A stretch of 64,000 nucleotides of DNA from Halomonas stenophila (lineage in GTDB: Bacteria; Pseudomonadota; Gammaproteobacteria; Pseudomonadales; Halomonadaceae). Below, piece after piece: positions 26,909-35,589 of this stretch (position 1 is the first letter of the stretch; each line of letters opens with the position of its first letter). Position numbers and translations under genes: made by a program. Below the pieces are notes generated by a model. It made no database searches. It had not been told where the DNA came from and saw only the letters and a program-made list of their open reading frames with translations. The stretch is from the NCBI RefSeq assembly GCF_014192275.1, contig NZ_JACHXR010000005.1, positions 62,001 through 126,000 of the forward strand. The letters run 5' to 3'.

Positions 26909-27018
26909 GTGTCCTTGATACGCGACTCCGGAAGCCCCTTCTGAAGAGCCGTCGCGCCGAGAGATCTCTGCTAGCCTGACAAACGGCCAACGACGTTCCA
27001 TTACCGAGGAGAACGACC

Positions 27019-27480
27019 ATGCCAGTTTGGAAGTTAGCCCTCTTCACCGCCGTCGCCACCGCTATCTCCGCGTCCGCCTTGGCGCAGGCCGACGGTGACA
27101 CGGCACTCAGCGTCGAACAGAGCGATCAGTACGGCAGCTACCTCGCCGATGGCCAGGGCCGGACCCTCTACCTGTTCACCAGGGATCAACGGGGAGAGGG
27201 CGATAACCAGGCGAAAAGCCAGTGTCACGACGAGTGTGCCGAGGCTTGGCCTCCGCATACCGTTGAGGGGGAGCCGCAAGCCGGCGAGGGGCTCGACCAG
27301 GAGCTGATGGGGCCTATCGAACGTGACGATGGCACCACCCAGCTCACCTATGGGGGCTGGCCGCTCTATCGCTTCGTCAAGGATCAGGCTGCCGGTGACG
27401 TCAATGGACAGGACGTTCACGGCTTCGATGGCGAGTGGTACCTGGTCTCGCCGGACGGCAGCAAGAACGAGGCCGAGTAG
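27019..27480 (+). CDS. Secreted-repeat (Lipoprotein_15/COG4315) protein
   Basis: The 153-residue product has a signal peptide (ALFTAVATAISASALA, cleavage before QADGD). Two tandem repeats follow: one around YGSYLADGQGRTLYLFTRDQ with CHDECAEAWPP, and one around TTQLTYGGWPLYRFVKD with VNGQDVHGFDGEWYLVSP. The first keeps a C-x3-C. No lipobox is present, so it is probably a soluble periplasmic protein. Function is unknown. A plausible -10 TAGCCT lies about 50 bases upstream. Confidence 0.85.
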   Translation: MPVWKLALFTAVATAISASALAQADGDTALSVEQSDQYGSYLADGQGRTLYLFTRDQRGEGDNQAKSQCHDECAEAWPPHTVEGEPQAGEGLDQELMGPIERDDGTTQLTYGGWPLYRFVKDQAAGDVNGQDVHGFDGEWYLVSPDGSKNEAE

Positions 27481-27484
27481 AGGG

Positions 27485-27511
27485 GTAATCGGGGACGTAC
27501 CCCTATCGGCC
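27485..27511. repeat. REP-like element copy 1
   Basis: The 27-base run centred on GGGGACGTACCCC is repeated with one mismatch at 42316-42342. It contains short inverted GGGG.AC/GT.CCCC arms like the repetitive extragenic palindromes mobilised by RAYT transposases. No RAYT gene is in the window. Confidence 0.5.
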
Positions 27512-27532
27512 GCAGGGAGTGGGGAGGGGAGT

Positions 27533-28228
27533 ATGCAAACCATTGGGCTGATCGGCGGCATGAGCTGGGAGTCGACCCAGACCTATTACCGCCTCATCAA
27601 TCAGCAGGTGAGAAATCGACTGGGCGGCCTGCACTCGGCCAGGCTGGTGCTCTACAGCGTCGACTTTGCCGAGATCGAGCCCCTGCAGCAGCGTGGCGAC
27701 TGGGACGCCGCCGCCGAGATCCTCGGCTCAGCGGCCCAGGCGGTGGAAGCCGCCGGGGCAGACTTCCTCGTGCTCTGCACAAACACCATGCACAAGGTCG
27801 CCCCACAGATAGAGCGCGTGGTACAGGCTCCCCTGCTGCATATCGCGGATGCCACGGCCAGCGTACTGGCGAGCGACGGCGTGACGTGCGTGGGGCTTCT
27901 GGGAACACGGTTCACGATGGAGCAGGCGTTCTACCGCGAAAGGCTCGAGGCGCGCGGCATCGAGGTGCTGGTACCCGATGCGGCGCAGCGGGAGGTGATT
28001 CACGCCGTCATCTTTCAGGAACTCTGCCAGGGGGTGATCAAGCCTGAATCGAAAGTCGCCTACCTCGAGGTGGTGGACTCCCTGGCCCAGCGAGGCGCCC
28101 AGGGAGTGATTCTGGGCTGTACCGAGATGGGACTCTTGATTCAGGCGGGGGATACCGCGGTCACGCTCTACGACACCACGGAAATCCATGCCGGGCAGGC
28201 CGTGCGCCTGGCGCTGGGGGAAAGCTGA
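27533..28228 (+). CDS. Aspartate/glutamate racemase family protein
   Basis: The 231-residue protein begins TIGLIGGMSWESTQTYYRLIN, the standard start of this family. It holds both catalytic cysteines in CTNTMHKV and GCTEMGLL. It is PLP-independent and interconverts L and D forms of Asp, Glu or a related amino acid; the substrate is not decided by these motifs. A GGGAGGGGAG run gives a strong ribosome-binding site before ATG 27533. Confidence 0.9.
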   Translation: MQTIGLIGGMSWESTQTYYRLINQQVRNRLGGLHSARLVLYSVDFAEIEPLQQRGDWDAAAEILGSAAQAVEAAGADFLVLCTNTMHKVAPQIERVVQAPLLHIADATASVLASDGVTCVGLLGTRFTMEQAFYRERLEARGIEVLVPDAAQREVIHAVIFQELCQGVIKPESKVAYLEVVDSLAQRGAQGVILGCTEMGLLIQAGDTAVTLYDTTEIHAGQAVRLALGES

Positions 28229-28232
28229 TCCT

Positions 28233-28280
28233 CCGGGAGCGCCCCATCGAGGCAGGGCGGCTGCCTGAGGGGGCTCCCGG
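28233..28280. terminator. Nested hairpin between convergent racemase and Sll1863-like genes
   Basis: An outer stem CCGGGAGC/GCTCCCGG encloses an inner hairpin GGCAG-GGCGG-CTGCC. It lies entirely between the two convergent stops, so it probably ends transcription from both sides. Confidence 0.5.
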
Positions 28281-28285
28281 CAGGG

Positions 28286-28573
28286 TCACTTGAAGCGGGA
28301 GCGGGCAGACTTGATGGAGTCACTCAGGGACTCCCAGGCGCGTTCCGCGCCGGCCTTGACGTCGTCCCAGGCATCGTCGCTAGCATGGCGCAGTTCGTCG
28401 AGCTTCTGGCGCATCTCTTCACGTTTCGCCTCGAGCCGATCGACCTCCTTCTCCTGCTCGATACGCGCATCGGCCTCGGCACCCCGGGCCCGCGCCTTCA
28501 GCTTGTCCACCTCGGCCTGCAGTTCATCCAGCTTGGCGCGTAGCTTCTGTTCGTAGGCATTCCTGTCGCTCAT
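28286..28573 (-). CDS. Sll1863-family coiled-coil stress-response protein
   Basis: The 95-residue protein is almost entirely a charged coiled coil with heptads (KLRAKLDELQAEVDKLKAR; RLEAKREEMRQKLDELRHA) and a basic tail. Its length and composition match the sll1863-like stress proteins common in halophilic gammaproteobacteria. AAAGGAG precedes ATG 28573. A decayed copy of its 5' part lies at about 38.6-38.75 kb. Confidence 0.75.
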   Translation of the reverse strand: MSDRNAYEQKLRAKLDELQAEVDKLKARARGAEADARIEQEKEVDRLEAKREEMRQKLDELRHASDDAWDDVKAGAERAWESLSDSIKSARSRFK

Positions 28574-28721
28574 ATGGGAGTACTCCTTTCCGTCTGCCGG
28601 TATGGGGAACCTTGAAGATAGCCTGTCATGGGGCGACAAGGCGCGGACGATTCAGGGTGGCATACCGAGTCGGGGCGGTTACAAGGCCGTGGCCATCGAC
28701 GCCTCCCGGGAGCCTTCATGG

Positions 28722-29639
28722 TCATGGTGGCGCTGTCCCGGCTCGCTGGCACAGCCCTCCCGGCATCCGCATCACCCAGTCGCGGATCGCCCGTATCGTC
28801 GGCGCATCGCGGCGGCCTTCCGGATAAACCAGGTAGAACGGCTTGCCTTCCAGCACCGGCCCGAAGGGCTGGACCAGGCGCCCCTCCGCCAGTGCCTCGG
28901 CGATCAGCGGGCGACTCATCAGCGCCACGCCCTGGCCGCCGATGGCGGCGGAGATGGCGTGGGTCTCGTCGGAAAACACCAGCCCGGCGCCGACATCCAG
29001 CCCCGGCACTTCGGCCCGCTTCTGCCAGCCGGCCCAGTCCACGGGCGTCACCGAGGCGTCCTGGGGCCGAAAGTGAATCAGCGGATGGCCGGGCAGCTCG
29101 GACGGATCGTTCAGGTTCAGCTGTGGGCTGCAGGCCGGGATGAAGGTGTTGTCGAACAGCTTCTCCGCCACTAGCCCCGGCCACTGGCCGTCGCCATAGC
29201 GAATCGCCAGATCCGCGGTCACGCCATCCAGTGCCACCGGTTCGTGGGAGGCATGGATGCGCAGGTCGATGTCCGGATGCGACTCCCTCAGCAGGCACAC
29301 CCAGGGCAGCAGCCAGCGCACGGCCACCGCCGGGGTGGTGGAGAGCGTGGTCGCCTGACGGACGGGCGGCGCCTTCAGCCGCTCCAGGGTCTCCCCGATG
29401 CTGTCGAAGGCCGCTTCCAGGGTCTGGAAGAGCTCCCTTCCCGGCGGCGTGAGCAACAGCTGCCGGGGCTTGCGCACGAAGAGCTCCACCTGCAGGGCAT
29501 CTTCCAGCCCGCGGATGTGATGACTGATGGCCGTGGCCGTGACGGACAGCTCATTGGCCGCCTGCTTGGCGCTCTCGTGGCGGGCGGCGGCCTCGAAGGC
29601 CCGCAGGGCCGCCAGCGAAGGGAGTCGGCGAGGGCTCAT
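28722..29639 (-). CDS. LysR-family regulator (GcvA-like), divergent from azoR
   Basis: The 305-residue protein starts RRLPSLAALRAFEAAARHES, with an HTH around ELSVTATAISHHIRGLED. It is followed by a LysR effector domain (ADLAIRYGDGQWPG; GQGVALMSRPLIAEAL). It is divergent from an FMN azoreductase gene with palindromic sites in between, so it probably controls that gene in response to a quinone or azo compound. Confidence 0.87.
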   Translation of the reverse strand: MSPRRLPSLAALRAFEAAARHESAKQAANELSVTATAISHHIRGLEDALQVELFVRKPRQLLLTPPGRELFQTLEAAFDSIGETLERLKAPPVRQATTLSTTPAVAVRWLLPWVCLLRESHPDIDLRIHASHEPVALDGVTADLAIRYGDGQWPGLVAEKLFDNTFIPACSPQLNLNDPSELPGHPLIHFRPQDASVTPVDWAGWQKRAEVPGLDVGAGLVFSDETHAISAAIGGQGVALMSRPLIAEALAEGRLVQPFGPVLEGKPFYLVYPEGRRDAPTIRAIRDWVMRMPGGLCQRAGTAPP

Positions 29640-29642
29640 GAT

Positions 29643-29743
29643 TGAGTTCAGCTCAGCTATATCGGCAAATATTCGTCGTTTGTGGCGTTAAAGCCTCGGG
29701 CATAGGCTCAAGTCACTCTCAACGATGAGTGAGTTCAACTCAC
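29643..29743. promoter_or_regulatory. Pair of related palindromes in the lysR-azoR intergenic region
   Basis: TGAGTTCAGCTCA (29643-29655) abuts the LysR start, and the perfect 15-base palindrome GTGAGTTCAACTCAC (29729-29743) lies just before azoR. Both share TGAGTTCA.CTCA, suggesting two sites for one LysR regulator. Confidence 0.55.
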
Positions 29744-29760
29744 AACACAAGGAGCCCGAC

Positions 29761-30465
29761 ATGACCCATATCCTGCAACTGGACGCCAGCGCCCGCCCCG
29801 GTCTCGCCGGTATCGACGAGCACGGTTCCCTCAGCCGTCGCCTCACCCAGCGGTTCGTCAGCGGCTGGCAAGCCCGCCAGCCAGGCGCCACCGTGACCCA
29901 TCGCGATGTGGGCGGCACCCCGCCTTCCTTCATCGATCAGCGCTGGATCCAGGCCGCCTTCACGCCTCCGGAGCGCCGGGAACCCTGGATGGCGGAGGTG
30001 CTCGCCGAGAGCGATCGGCTGATCGACGAACTGACGGCCGCCGACGTCGTGGTGATCGGCGCCCCGCTGTACAACTTCGGCATGCCGGCGGCGCTGAAGG
30101 CCTGGGTGGACCTGGTGGTGCGCATGGGGCGCACGGTGGACTTTGACCCGAGCCGGCCGGACGACCCCTTCACGCCCCTGCTGGCCGATCGGCCGCGTCA
30201 CGCCATCATCCTGTCGTCACGGGGCGGCGCCGGCTTCGAGCCCGGCGGCGCGCTGGCCCATATGAATCACCTGGAACCCGGCCTGGCCACGGCGCTGGAA
30301 TTCATCGGCATCACCCGCATCCACCGGGTGTCGATCGAGCATCAGGAGGAGGGCGGGGAGCGGCTGGCCGCCTCCCTCGCGGCGGCAGAGCGCCGGGTGG
30401 ATGGGCTGATCGCCCAGTTGTCGGAGCTGTACCAGGCCAGCCGGGAGGCGACGGTGCCGGCCTGA
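29761..30465 (+). CDS. azoR: FMN-dependent NADH-azoreductase/quinone reductase
   Basis: The 234-residue flavodoxin-fold enzyme starts THILQLDASARP. It has the FMN-contact block VVVIGAPLYNFGMPAALKAWVDLVVRMG split here only by my quotation: GAPLYNFGMPAALKAW is the key part. LSSRGGAGFEPGG follows. It reduces quinones and azo dyes with NAD(P)H in the cytoplasm. AAGGAG precedes ATG 29761. A duplicated piece of its 3' end is found at 32973-33050. Confidence 0.9.
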   Translation: MTHILQLDASARPGLAGIDEHGSLSRRLTQRFVSGWQARQPGATVTHRDVGGTPPSFIDQRWIQAAFTPPERREPWMAEVLAESDRLIDELTAADVVVIGAPLYNFGMPAALKAWVDLVVRMGRTVDFDPSRPDDPFTPLLADRPRHAIILSSRGGAGFEPGGALAHMNHLEPGLATALEFIGITRIHRVSIEHQEEGGERLAASLAAAERRVDGLIAQLSELYQASREATVPA

Positions 30466-30800
30466 CCGAGACCATCCTGGTGATACGCACCTCTCGGCCG
30501 GCCCGGGTGCCGGCCGAGTAGAACCTGCCTTATCAGTTGGTGGGCGAGTTCGTCCTGCTGCTTCTATCCTCAAAACTCGGCCGCCAGGCTCCAGGCACGC
30601 ATGGGCTTCAGCGATATCTCGCCGCCGGATGGCCAACGACTCGACAGCTGCCGCTACCTGGTGGCGCCGGTCGATGTCGTCGCTGGCGATGACGGTGGCT
30701 CCACCCGGCGGCTCAAGCGAAACGTTATCGGATAGGCGCCAAGGAAGGGCCGACGAAGTCCGACAGGTAGTCCCGCGAGGGGGAGAGGAATCGTATCAAC
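30466..30800. other. Intergenic region after azoR
   Basis: It begins with a 10-bp perfect hairpin (listed separately). A 44-codon open frame (30601-30735, MGFSDISPPDGQRLDSC...) has no ribosome-binding site and no recognisable homology, so I do not call a gene. The last 60 bases must hold the start region of the dienelactone-hydrolase-like gene. Confidence 0.4.
30493..30518 (+). terminator. Hairpin downstream of azoR
   Basis: CTCGGCCGGC-CCGGGT-GCCGGCCGAG is a perfect 10-bp stem with a six-base loop, 27 bases after the azoR stop. No T-tract follows. Confidence 0.55.
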
Positions 30801-31379
30801 ATGGCACAGGTATTGTTGTTCCATCACGCGCATGGAGTGACATCGGGGGTCCGGGATTTCGCTGAGATGCTGCGACGTGCGGGTCACACCGTGCACGTTC
30901 CGGACCTGTACGACGGCCAGGTGTTCGATGACCTGGAGGAGGGCGTCGGATACGCCGAGAAGATGGGGTTCGGTACGATCATCGAGCGCGGTGTTGCGGC
31001 CGCTGAAGGGTTGCCCGGCGGACTCGTCTACGCTGGGTTCTCGCTCGGCGTGTTGCCCGCGCAAAAGTTGGCACAAACCCGCGCTGGCGCGATCGGGGCT
31101 CTGCTGTTCCATGCCTGTGTCCCGTTCTCGGAGTTCGGCGCTGCTTGGCCGCGGGGCGTTCGGGTCCAGATCCACGGCATGGACCGTGACGAGTTCTTCG
31201 CGGGCGAGGGAGACCTCGATGCGGCACGCTCCCTCGTCGAGACGACCACGGAGGCTGAACTCTTCCTGTATCCGGGGGACCGGCACCTGTTCGCTGACAG
31301 CAGCCTGCCGTCGTACGACAAGGATGCCGCGGAGGTCCTGACACAGCGGGTACTCGACTTCCTCGACAATGTCGAGTAG
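30801..31379 (+). CDS. Dienelactone hydrolase family protein
   Basis: The 192-residue alpha/beta hydrolase starts AQVLLFHHAHGVTSGV. It has the nucleophile elbow YAGFSLGVLPAQKLA (Ser where classical dienelactone hydrolase has Cys), HGMDRDEFF for the acid region and YPGDRHLFAD for the His. The triad is thus probably Ser-Asp-His. It likely hydrolyses an ester or lactone. Codon use is slightly different from its neighbours and the stretch looks recently acquired, though this is only an impression. Confidence 0.82.
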   Translation: MAQVLLFHHAHGVTSGVRDFAEMLRRAGHTVHVPDLYDGQVFDDLEEGVGYAEKMGFGTIIERGVAAAEGLPGGLVYAGFSLGVLPAQKLAQTRAGAIGALLFHACVPFSEFGAAWPRGVRVQIHGMDRDEFFAGEGDLDAARSLVETTTEAELFLYPGDRHLFADSSLPSYDKDAAEVLTQRVLDFLDNVE

Positions 31380-31866
31380 CCCATGTCCTACGGCATCGCA
31401 GCGGATGCCAGCGAGCGGCTGATACCCCACGACTGATGCCCCGCCCCCTGCAAGGGCGAAGCGACCTATTTCGGATTCAGTGAATTCCAGGACCTGGTCC
31501 CGACCCACCGGCCTCAGGCTCCTGCGATCCTCGCCGGGCATCGCGTCGGCACTGCCTTGACCATGCGGACGCACGCTGGCTCTGTTGATGCCGTCGAGAC
31601 ATGGTTTTCATCTGGAGATTCAGCGTGACAGAATCGGCATAACGCGCTTCGATGGATTTCGAAGCGTTCATCGTCGGCGCCGGGCCTTCGGGCCTATCAG
31701 TCGCCTGACGCTGATCAGTTACTATCCCGACCAGGACCTGCTCCTGAAGTTGGCTCGGAAATTGGCGCCTGGATGACAGCAACGGTGCTGCCCTCGACAC
31801 GGAATAAACAACGGGGATCGGGAGGAGTGCGTCCTCAGGGCCGGAAATGGATCAAGAGGTATCCCC
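31380..31866. other. Intergenic region with possible gene debris
   Basis: No full gene is seen. A fragment of a flavoprotein start lies at 31652-31708 (listed separately). The rest reads as non-coding on both strands. Confidence 0.4.
31652..31708 (+). pseudogene. Possible remnant of an FAD-dependent oxidoreductase N-terminus
   Basis: The frame encodes MDFEAFIVGAGPSGLSVA and then stops. VGAGPSGLSVA is the GxGxxG dinucleotide-binding start of FAD monooxygenases, here cut off after 18 residues. The piece is short, so chance resemblance cannot be excluded. Confidence 0.3.
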
Positions 31867-32796
31867 ATGCTCAGCCGAATATCGTCTTCTCTCTCTTCTG
31901 CCGCCCTGGGCTTTTCGCTTCTTGTCGCAACCTGCGGGGCATCCGCGTTCACCTTGTCGGAAGGCGAGGGACGTTTCGGGTACTCCCTCCCGGGTAGCGA
32001 TCAGCAACTGGATGTCTACACCTACTTGCCCGACGACATGACCCCCAAGTCCCCCATCGTCATGGTGATGCATGGCTCCGGGCGCAATGCCCAGTACAAC
32101 CGGGACGCCTGGGCAGAAAGGGCCGAAGAGTACGGGTTCGTTGTCATCGCGCCGGAATTCGACAAACAGGATTATCCAGGAAGCAGGAGTTACCACAGGG
32201 GAAACCTGGTCGACAGGGAAACCGAGCAGCCCAACCCACCGGAGGAATGGTCATACAGCGTTATCGAGCCACTCTTCGAGGACGTGGCGGAGACGCTAAA
32301 CTCGACCAGAGAGGGGTACTATCTTTTCGGTCATAGTGCCGGATGCCAGGTCGCCCATCGACTGCTGACCTTCGAAGTCACCACCAAGGTAGAGGCGTTG
32401 GTATGCAGTGCGCCAGGTGTATGGACGCTTCCGGATGACAACATGCGTTGGCACTTTGGGTTAAAGGATGACCCCCTGGGTGTGGATACGGCGGATCTGG
32501 CCGACTTTTTCGCCATGCCGGCGTTGATCATGGTGGGTGAAGATGACGACAACCCCAATCATTCCAAACTTGCAAACTCCTCCAGCGCGAGGGCGCTAGG
32601 TGCGAACCGCTTGGAACGCGCCATCAATTACTTTGAAACTTCGGCAGAGCAGGCCGAGCGCCTCGAAGTACCATTCAACTGGAATTTCTACATCGTGCCC
32701 GATGCCGACCACAGCACTCGCCAGGCGGCTGAATTCGCCGCAGACCAGGTTGCTCGCTTCGAACGCGGTGAGGGTTTTGTCGACATGGAGCCCTGA
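31867..32796 (+). CDS. Secreted alpha/beta hydrolase (esterase/depolymerase-like)
   Basis: The 309-residue product has a signal peptide (AALGFSLLVATCGASAF, cleavage after ASA). VMVMHGSGRNAQYNRDAW is the oxyanion-hole region and LFGHSAGCQVAHRLL the nucleophile elbow. ALIMVGEDDDNPNHSK gives the acid, and VPDADHSTRQ the His. This is the PHB-depolymerase/feruloyl-esterase-like arrangement. It acts in the periplasm or outside the cell on an unknown ester. It has lower GC than the flanking core genes. Confidence 0.75.
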   Translation: MLSRISSSLSSAALGFSLLVATCGASAFTLSEGEGRFGYSLPGSDQQLDVYTYLPDDMTPKSPIVMVMHGSGRNAQYNRDAWAERAEEYGFVVIAPEFDKQDYPGSRSYHRGNLVDRETEQPNPPEEWSYSVIEPLFEDVAETLNSTREGYYLFGHSAGCQVAHRLLTFEVTTKVEALVCSAPGVWTLPDDNMRWHFGLKDDPLGVDTADLADFFAMPALIMVGEDDDNPNHSKLANSSSARALGANRLERAINYFETSAEQAERLEVPFNWNFYIVPDADHSTRQAAEFAADQVARFERGEGFVDMEP

Positions 32797-32928
32797 CGTG
32801 CTGCCGGTCATCTACGTTACGGCCGGTAGCCGGGAGGCTTGTTTCGTCTCGTGGGTCGCATCATTCTTTGGTGCCAGGCTGAATGTCAGGTAACCATCAC
32901 GACTCAGCCCGTACGCAAGGGATGGCCT

Positions 32929-32988
32929 ATGGCAACGGCTTCCATCGAGCCCCGCATCACCTGCACCCCCACGAGCGCCGGGTGGATG
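32929..32988 (+). pseudogene. Remnant of a DUF427 gene 5' end
   Basis: ATG 32929 opens MATASIEPRIT. Allowing one missing base, the next bases read HPHERRV, matching RITLHPHDRRV-type starts of the two intact DUF427 genes at 40884 and 47760. The copy ends where azoR-like sequence begins. CCAGGCTGAATGTCAGG upstream resembles the sequence before the other remnant at 45634. Confidence 0.5.
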
Positions 32989-33050
32989 GGCTGATCGCCC
33001 AGCTGCCGGAGCGGCGTCAGGCCAGCCGCGAGCCGGCGGTCACGGCCTGA
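32973..33050 (+). pseudogene. Duplicated 3' end of azoR
   Basis: The 78 bases encode ERRVDGLIAQL-P-ER-RQASREPAVTA-stop, against ERRVDGLIAQL-S-EL-YQASREATVPA-stop in the intact azoR. Base identity extends a few positions past the stop codon. The rest of azoR is missing, so this is a recombination remnant. Confidence 0.7.
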
Positions 33051-33073
33051 GGGACGACCATCGTGGCGTTATC

Positions 33074-33110
33074 GGGGACGGCCCCTGAGGGATCCCCATG
33101 GGCCGTCCCC
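33074..33110. repeat. REP-like palindrome
   Basis: GGGGACGGCCC (33074-33084) and GGGCCGTCCCC (33100-33110) form a perfect 11-bp inverted repeat with a 15-base loop. It is preceded by TATC, as in the elements at 27485 and 42316. Confidence 0.55.
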
Positions 33111-33196
33111 CGAATTCCGTGGCGTTCCTTGTAGATTTCAGGGCTCTCCATTCGACTATCAGATACCACCACCCACGAACTGAAAGGAGAATGGAG

Positions 33197-33976
33197 ATGC
33201 TGCTCAGCAACAAGAATGCCGTGATTTATGGGGCTGGCGGGGCTATCGGTCGTGCGGTTGCCCTCGCGTTTGCCCGGGAGGGAGCAGGCGTCTTCCTCGC
33301 CGGCCGCACGCTTTCAAGGCTCGATGCGGTCGCGAAGGAAATCTCCATGGCGGGCGGCGTCGCCGAGACGGCGGTTGTCGACGCGCTCGACGAACAGGCC
33401 ATAGAAGCGCACGCCGCCGAGATCATCCGCAAGGCGGGACCCATCGATATCTCGTTCAATGCCATCGGCATGGACGACGTTCAGGGCACCCTGCTCGTCG
33501 AGATGTCGCTCGAGGATTTCGCCCGCCCGATCAACAGGGCGACGCGGTCGCAGTTCCTGACGGCCACCACCGCGGCGCGGCACATGGTCAGGCAGGGGGC
33601 GGGCGTGATTCTGATGCTCACGGCGACACCCGCGCGCCTCGCCATTCCACACTGCGGAGGTTTCGGCGTGGCGTGTGCGGCGCTGGAAGGCTTATGCCGA
33701 CAACTCGCCGCGGAGGTTGGGCCCGAAGGCGTGCGGGTGGTTTGCTTGCGTTCGGCCGGCTCCCCGGAGTCGATCTCCGAAACGATGGATACTCATGCCG
33801 CCGCCGGCAAGGTGACACGGGATGACTTCATCGCCTCGCTCGAAGAGATGACCTTGCTCAAGCGTTTGCCGGCCCTGGCCGAGGTCGGCGACATGGCCGC
33901 GCTCATGGCGTCGGATCATGCCAGTTCGATGACCGGGACAGTCGCCAACATGACCTGCGGTGCGATCGTCGACTAA
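33197..33976 (+). CDS. SDR-family protein lacking the YxxxK catalytic pair
   Basis: The 259-residue Rossmann protein has the cofactor motif AVIYGAGGAIGRAVALAFA and FNAIGMDDVQGT for the NAG-type region. At the catalytic position, where active SDRs have YxxxK, it reads GGFGVACAALEGLCRQLAAE split as F-G-V-A-C: Phe replaces Tyr and Cys replaces Lys. It may be inactive as a classical dehydrogenase or use another mechanism. AAAGGAG is seven bases before ATG 33197. It is monocistronic. Confidence 0.85.
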   Translation: MLLSNKNAVIYGAGGAIGRAVALAFAREGAGVFLAGRTLSRLDAVAKEISMAGGVAETAVVDALDEQAIEAHAAEIIRKAGPIDISFNAIGMDDVQGTLLVEMSLEDFARPINRATRSQFLTATTAARHMVRQGAGVILMLTATPARLAIPHCGGFGVACAALEGLCRQLAAEVGPEGVRVVCLRSAGSPESISETMDTHAAAGKVTRDDFIASLEEMTLLKRLPALAEVGDMAALMASDHASSMTGTVANMTCGAIVD

Positions 33977-34088
33977 CCATTGACCCGGCCGCTGAGTCGG
34001 CGAACCCTGGCCGATTCCGCAATAATGTCCAAGCCCGTGGCCTGGGCCAGGCCTACGCTATGCCTGAGTGGCGTTCCGGGAGGCAGGC

Positions 34089-34922
34089 ATGGCGAAGCAA
34101 TTCAGTCGGTTCGACTATTTCAAGAGCCGGCATATCCCCGAGCTTACGGTGCTGCAGGCGGCGCTGAGCGATTTCAGCTACGACCGTCATGCCCATGAGG
34201 AGTACGCCTTCGGCGTCACCCTCGCCGGGCGCCAGGATTTCTTCAGCGGCGGCCAGTTCCACCGCAGCTCGCCGGGCAACGTCATCCAGTTCAACCCCGA
34301 GCAGGTGCACGATGGGCACCCCGGGGGCGACAGCGCGCTGGGGTATGTCATGACCTATGTGCCTTCCGCCCACCTCGAGGCGCTGTTTGGCGATGCGGCG
34401 GGATGCAAGCGTGCCGGCGGGTTCCGATGCGGCGAGACCCTGATGGCGGATCCCGAGTTGCGCCGCGCCATCCTGGACCTCGCGCATCTGGTGACCCATC
34501 GGTTGGGCACGCGCATCGATCAGGAGCACGCCCTGCATCGCATGGCGACACGCCTCGTGCAGCGTGCCGGCCATTATCGGCCGGACGGCAGGCCGAGCCG
34601 GCCTGATGCGCTGCTGCTGCGGGCCAGGGACTACATCCTCGCGCACCTCGAAGACGATGTGTCGCTGGACGATATCAGCCAGGCCGCCCACCTCTCGAAG
34701 TACCACTTCCTGCGCCTGTTCCGGCAGCAGTTCGGCATCACGCCGCACCAGTATGTGCTCAACCGCCGGGTCAATGCCGCGCGCAGCCTCCTGGCGGCGG
34801 GGGCGGCACCCAATCAGGTGGCCTTCCGCTACGGCTTTACCGACCTCAGCCATTTCAATCGCCGCTTCAAGCGCATCTATGGCATGACGCCCCTCCAGTA
34901 CCAGCGCAGCGTCAGCCGATAA
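34089..34922 (+). CDS. AraC-family transcriptional regulator
   Basis: The 277-residue protein has an N-terminal cupin-type sensing domain (YDRHAHEEYAFGVTLAGRQDF; PGNVIQFNPEQVHDGHPG). The C-terminal half carries two HTH motifs (VSLDDISQAAHLSKYHFLRLFRQ and ANQVAFRYGFTDLSHFNRRFKR region). It ends with GMTPLQYQRS, the usual AraC tail. GGGAGG precedes ATG 34089. It is followed after 15 bases by a LysE-type exporter, so it probably activates that gene in response to the exported solute. Confidence 0.88.
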   Translation: MAKQFSRFDYFKSRHIPELTVLQAALSDFSYDRHAHEEYAFGVTLAGRQDFFSGGQFHRSSPGNVIQFNPEQVHDGHPGGDSALGYVMTYVPSAHLEALFGDAAGCKRAGGFRCGETLMADPELRRAILDLAHLVTHRLGTRIDQEHALHRMATRLVQRAGHYRPDGRPSRPDALLLRARDYILAHLEDDVSLDDISQAAHLSKYHFLRLFRQQFGITPHQYVLNRRVNAARSLLAAGAAPNQVAFRYGFTDLSHFNRRFKRIYGMTPLQYQRSVSR

Positions 34923-34937
34923 CCCGAGGCTTCCCCC

Positions 34938-35552
34938 ATGTTGGAGATCGTCGCCTATGCCCTGGGCGTCATGTACACGCCTGGGCCCGTGAACCTGCTC
35001 GGCCTGAATGCGGGCCTCAACGGCCAGGCCAGACCCTCCATCGGCTTCTTCGTCGGGGTGGGGCTGGCCATGCTGGTACTCTTCCTGGCGTTCGGCTGGA
35101 TCGGTGCGGCCTGGGTGCGCGGCGACATGCTCGCCGTGGTGGGGGCGCTGGGATGCGCCTATATCCTCTACCTCGCCTTCAAGGTCGCCCGCTCCAGCAT
35201 CGATCCGGGGGCCATTCGCCGGGCGTCACGCGTGCTGAGCCTTCGCGATGGCCTGATCATGCAACTCTGCAACCCCAAGGGCATGATCGCGACCCTGCCG
35301 ATCGCCACCATCCAGTTCCCCGCCGCCGGCATCCATGGCGCCAGCCTGGTGCTCTGGTCGCTGGGGCTGGCGGCGCTGGCCTTCGGCGCCCCCGGCAGCT
35401 ATGCGCTGATGGGCGCCGTGGTCGGGCAGCGCATCGAGAACCCGACGATTCTCAAGGGCTTCAGCCTGGCGATGGCGGCACTGCTGGTGTGGGTCGCGTT
35501 GTCCATCAGCTACGAGCACGTGTGGCTGCCGCTGGCAGCGGGCGAGCCTTGA
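34938..35552 (+). CDS. LysE/RhtB-family amino-acid exporter
   Basis: The 204-residue protein has about six hydrophobic helices. It starts YALGVMYTPGPVNLLGLNAGLNGQ, the TPGP-x-N signature of LysE/RhtB exporters, followed by GCAYILYLAFKVARS and LCNPKGMIATLPIATI. It exports an amino acid or similar solute. It is probably transcribed with the AraC gene just upstream. Confidence 0.87.
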   Translation: MLEIVAYALGVMYTPGPVNLLGLNAGLNGQARPSIGFFVGVGLAMLVLFLAFGWIGAAWVRGDMLAVVGALGCAYILYLAFKVARSSIDPGAIRRASRVLSLRDGLIMQLCNPKGMIATLPIATIQFPAAGIHGASLVLWSLGLAALAFGAPGSYALMGAVVGQRIENPTILKGFSLAMAALLVWVALSISYEHVWLPLAAGEP

Positions 35553-35589
35553 GGGGACCTTGCGAAGCAAGGAGCCTCGCACCGCCCGG

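Larger units (their letters stand above)
32797..33196. other. Intergenic region of gene remnants
   Basis: It contains a broken DUF427 gene start and an azoR tail joined to it, then a REP-like palindrome, all listed separately. No intact gene lies here. Confidence 0.5.

Noticed and set aside
30601..30735. 44-codon open frame after azoR
   Set aside because: No ribosome-binding site and no similarity I recognise; too short to support.
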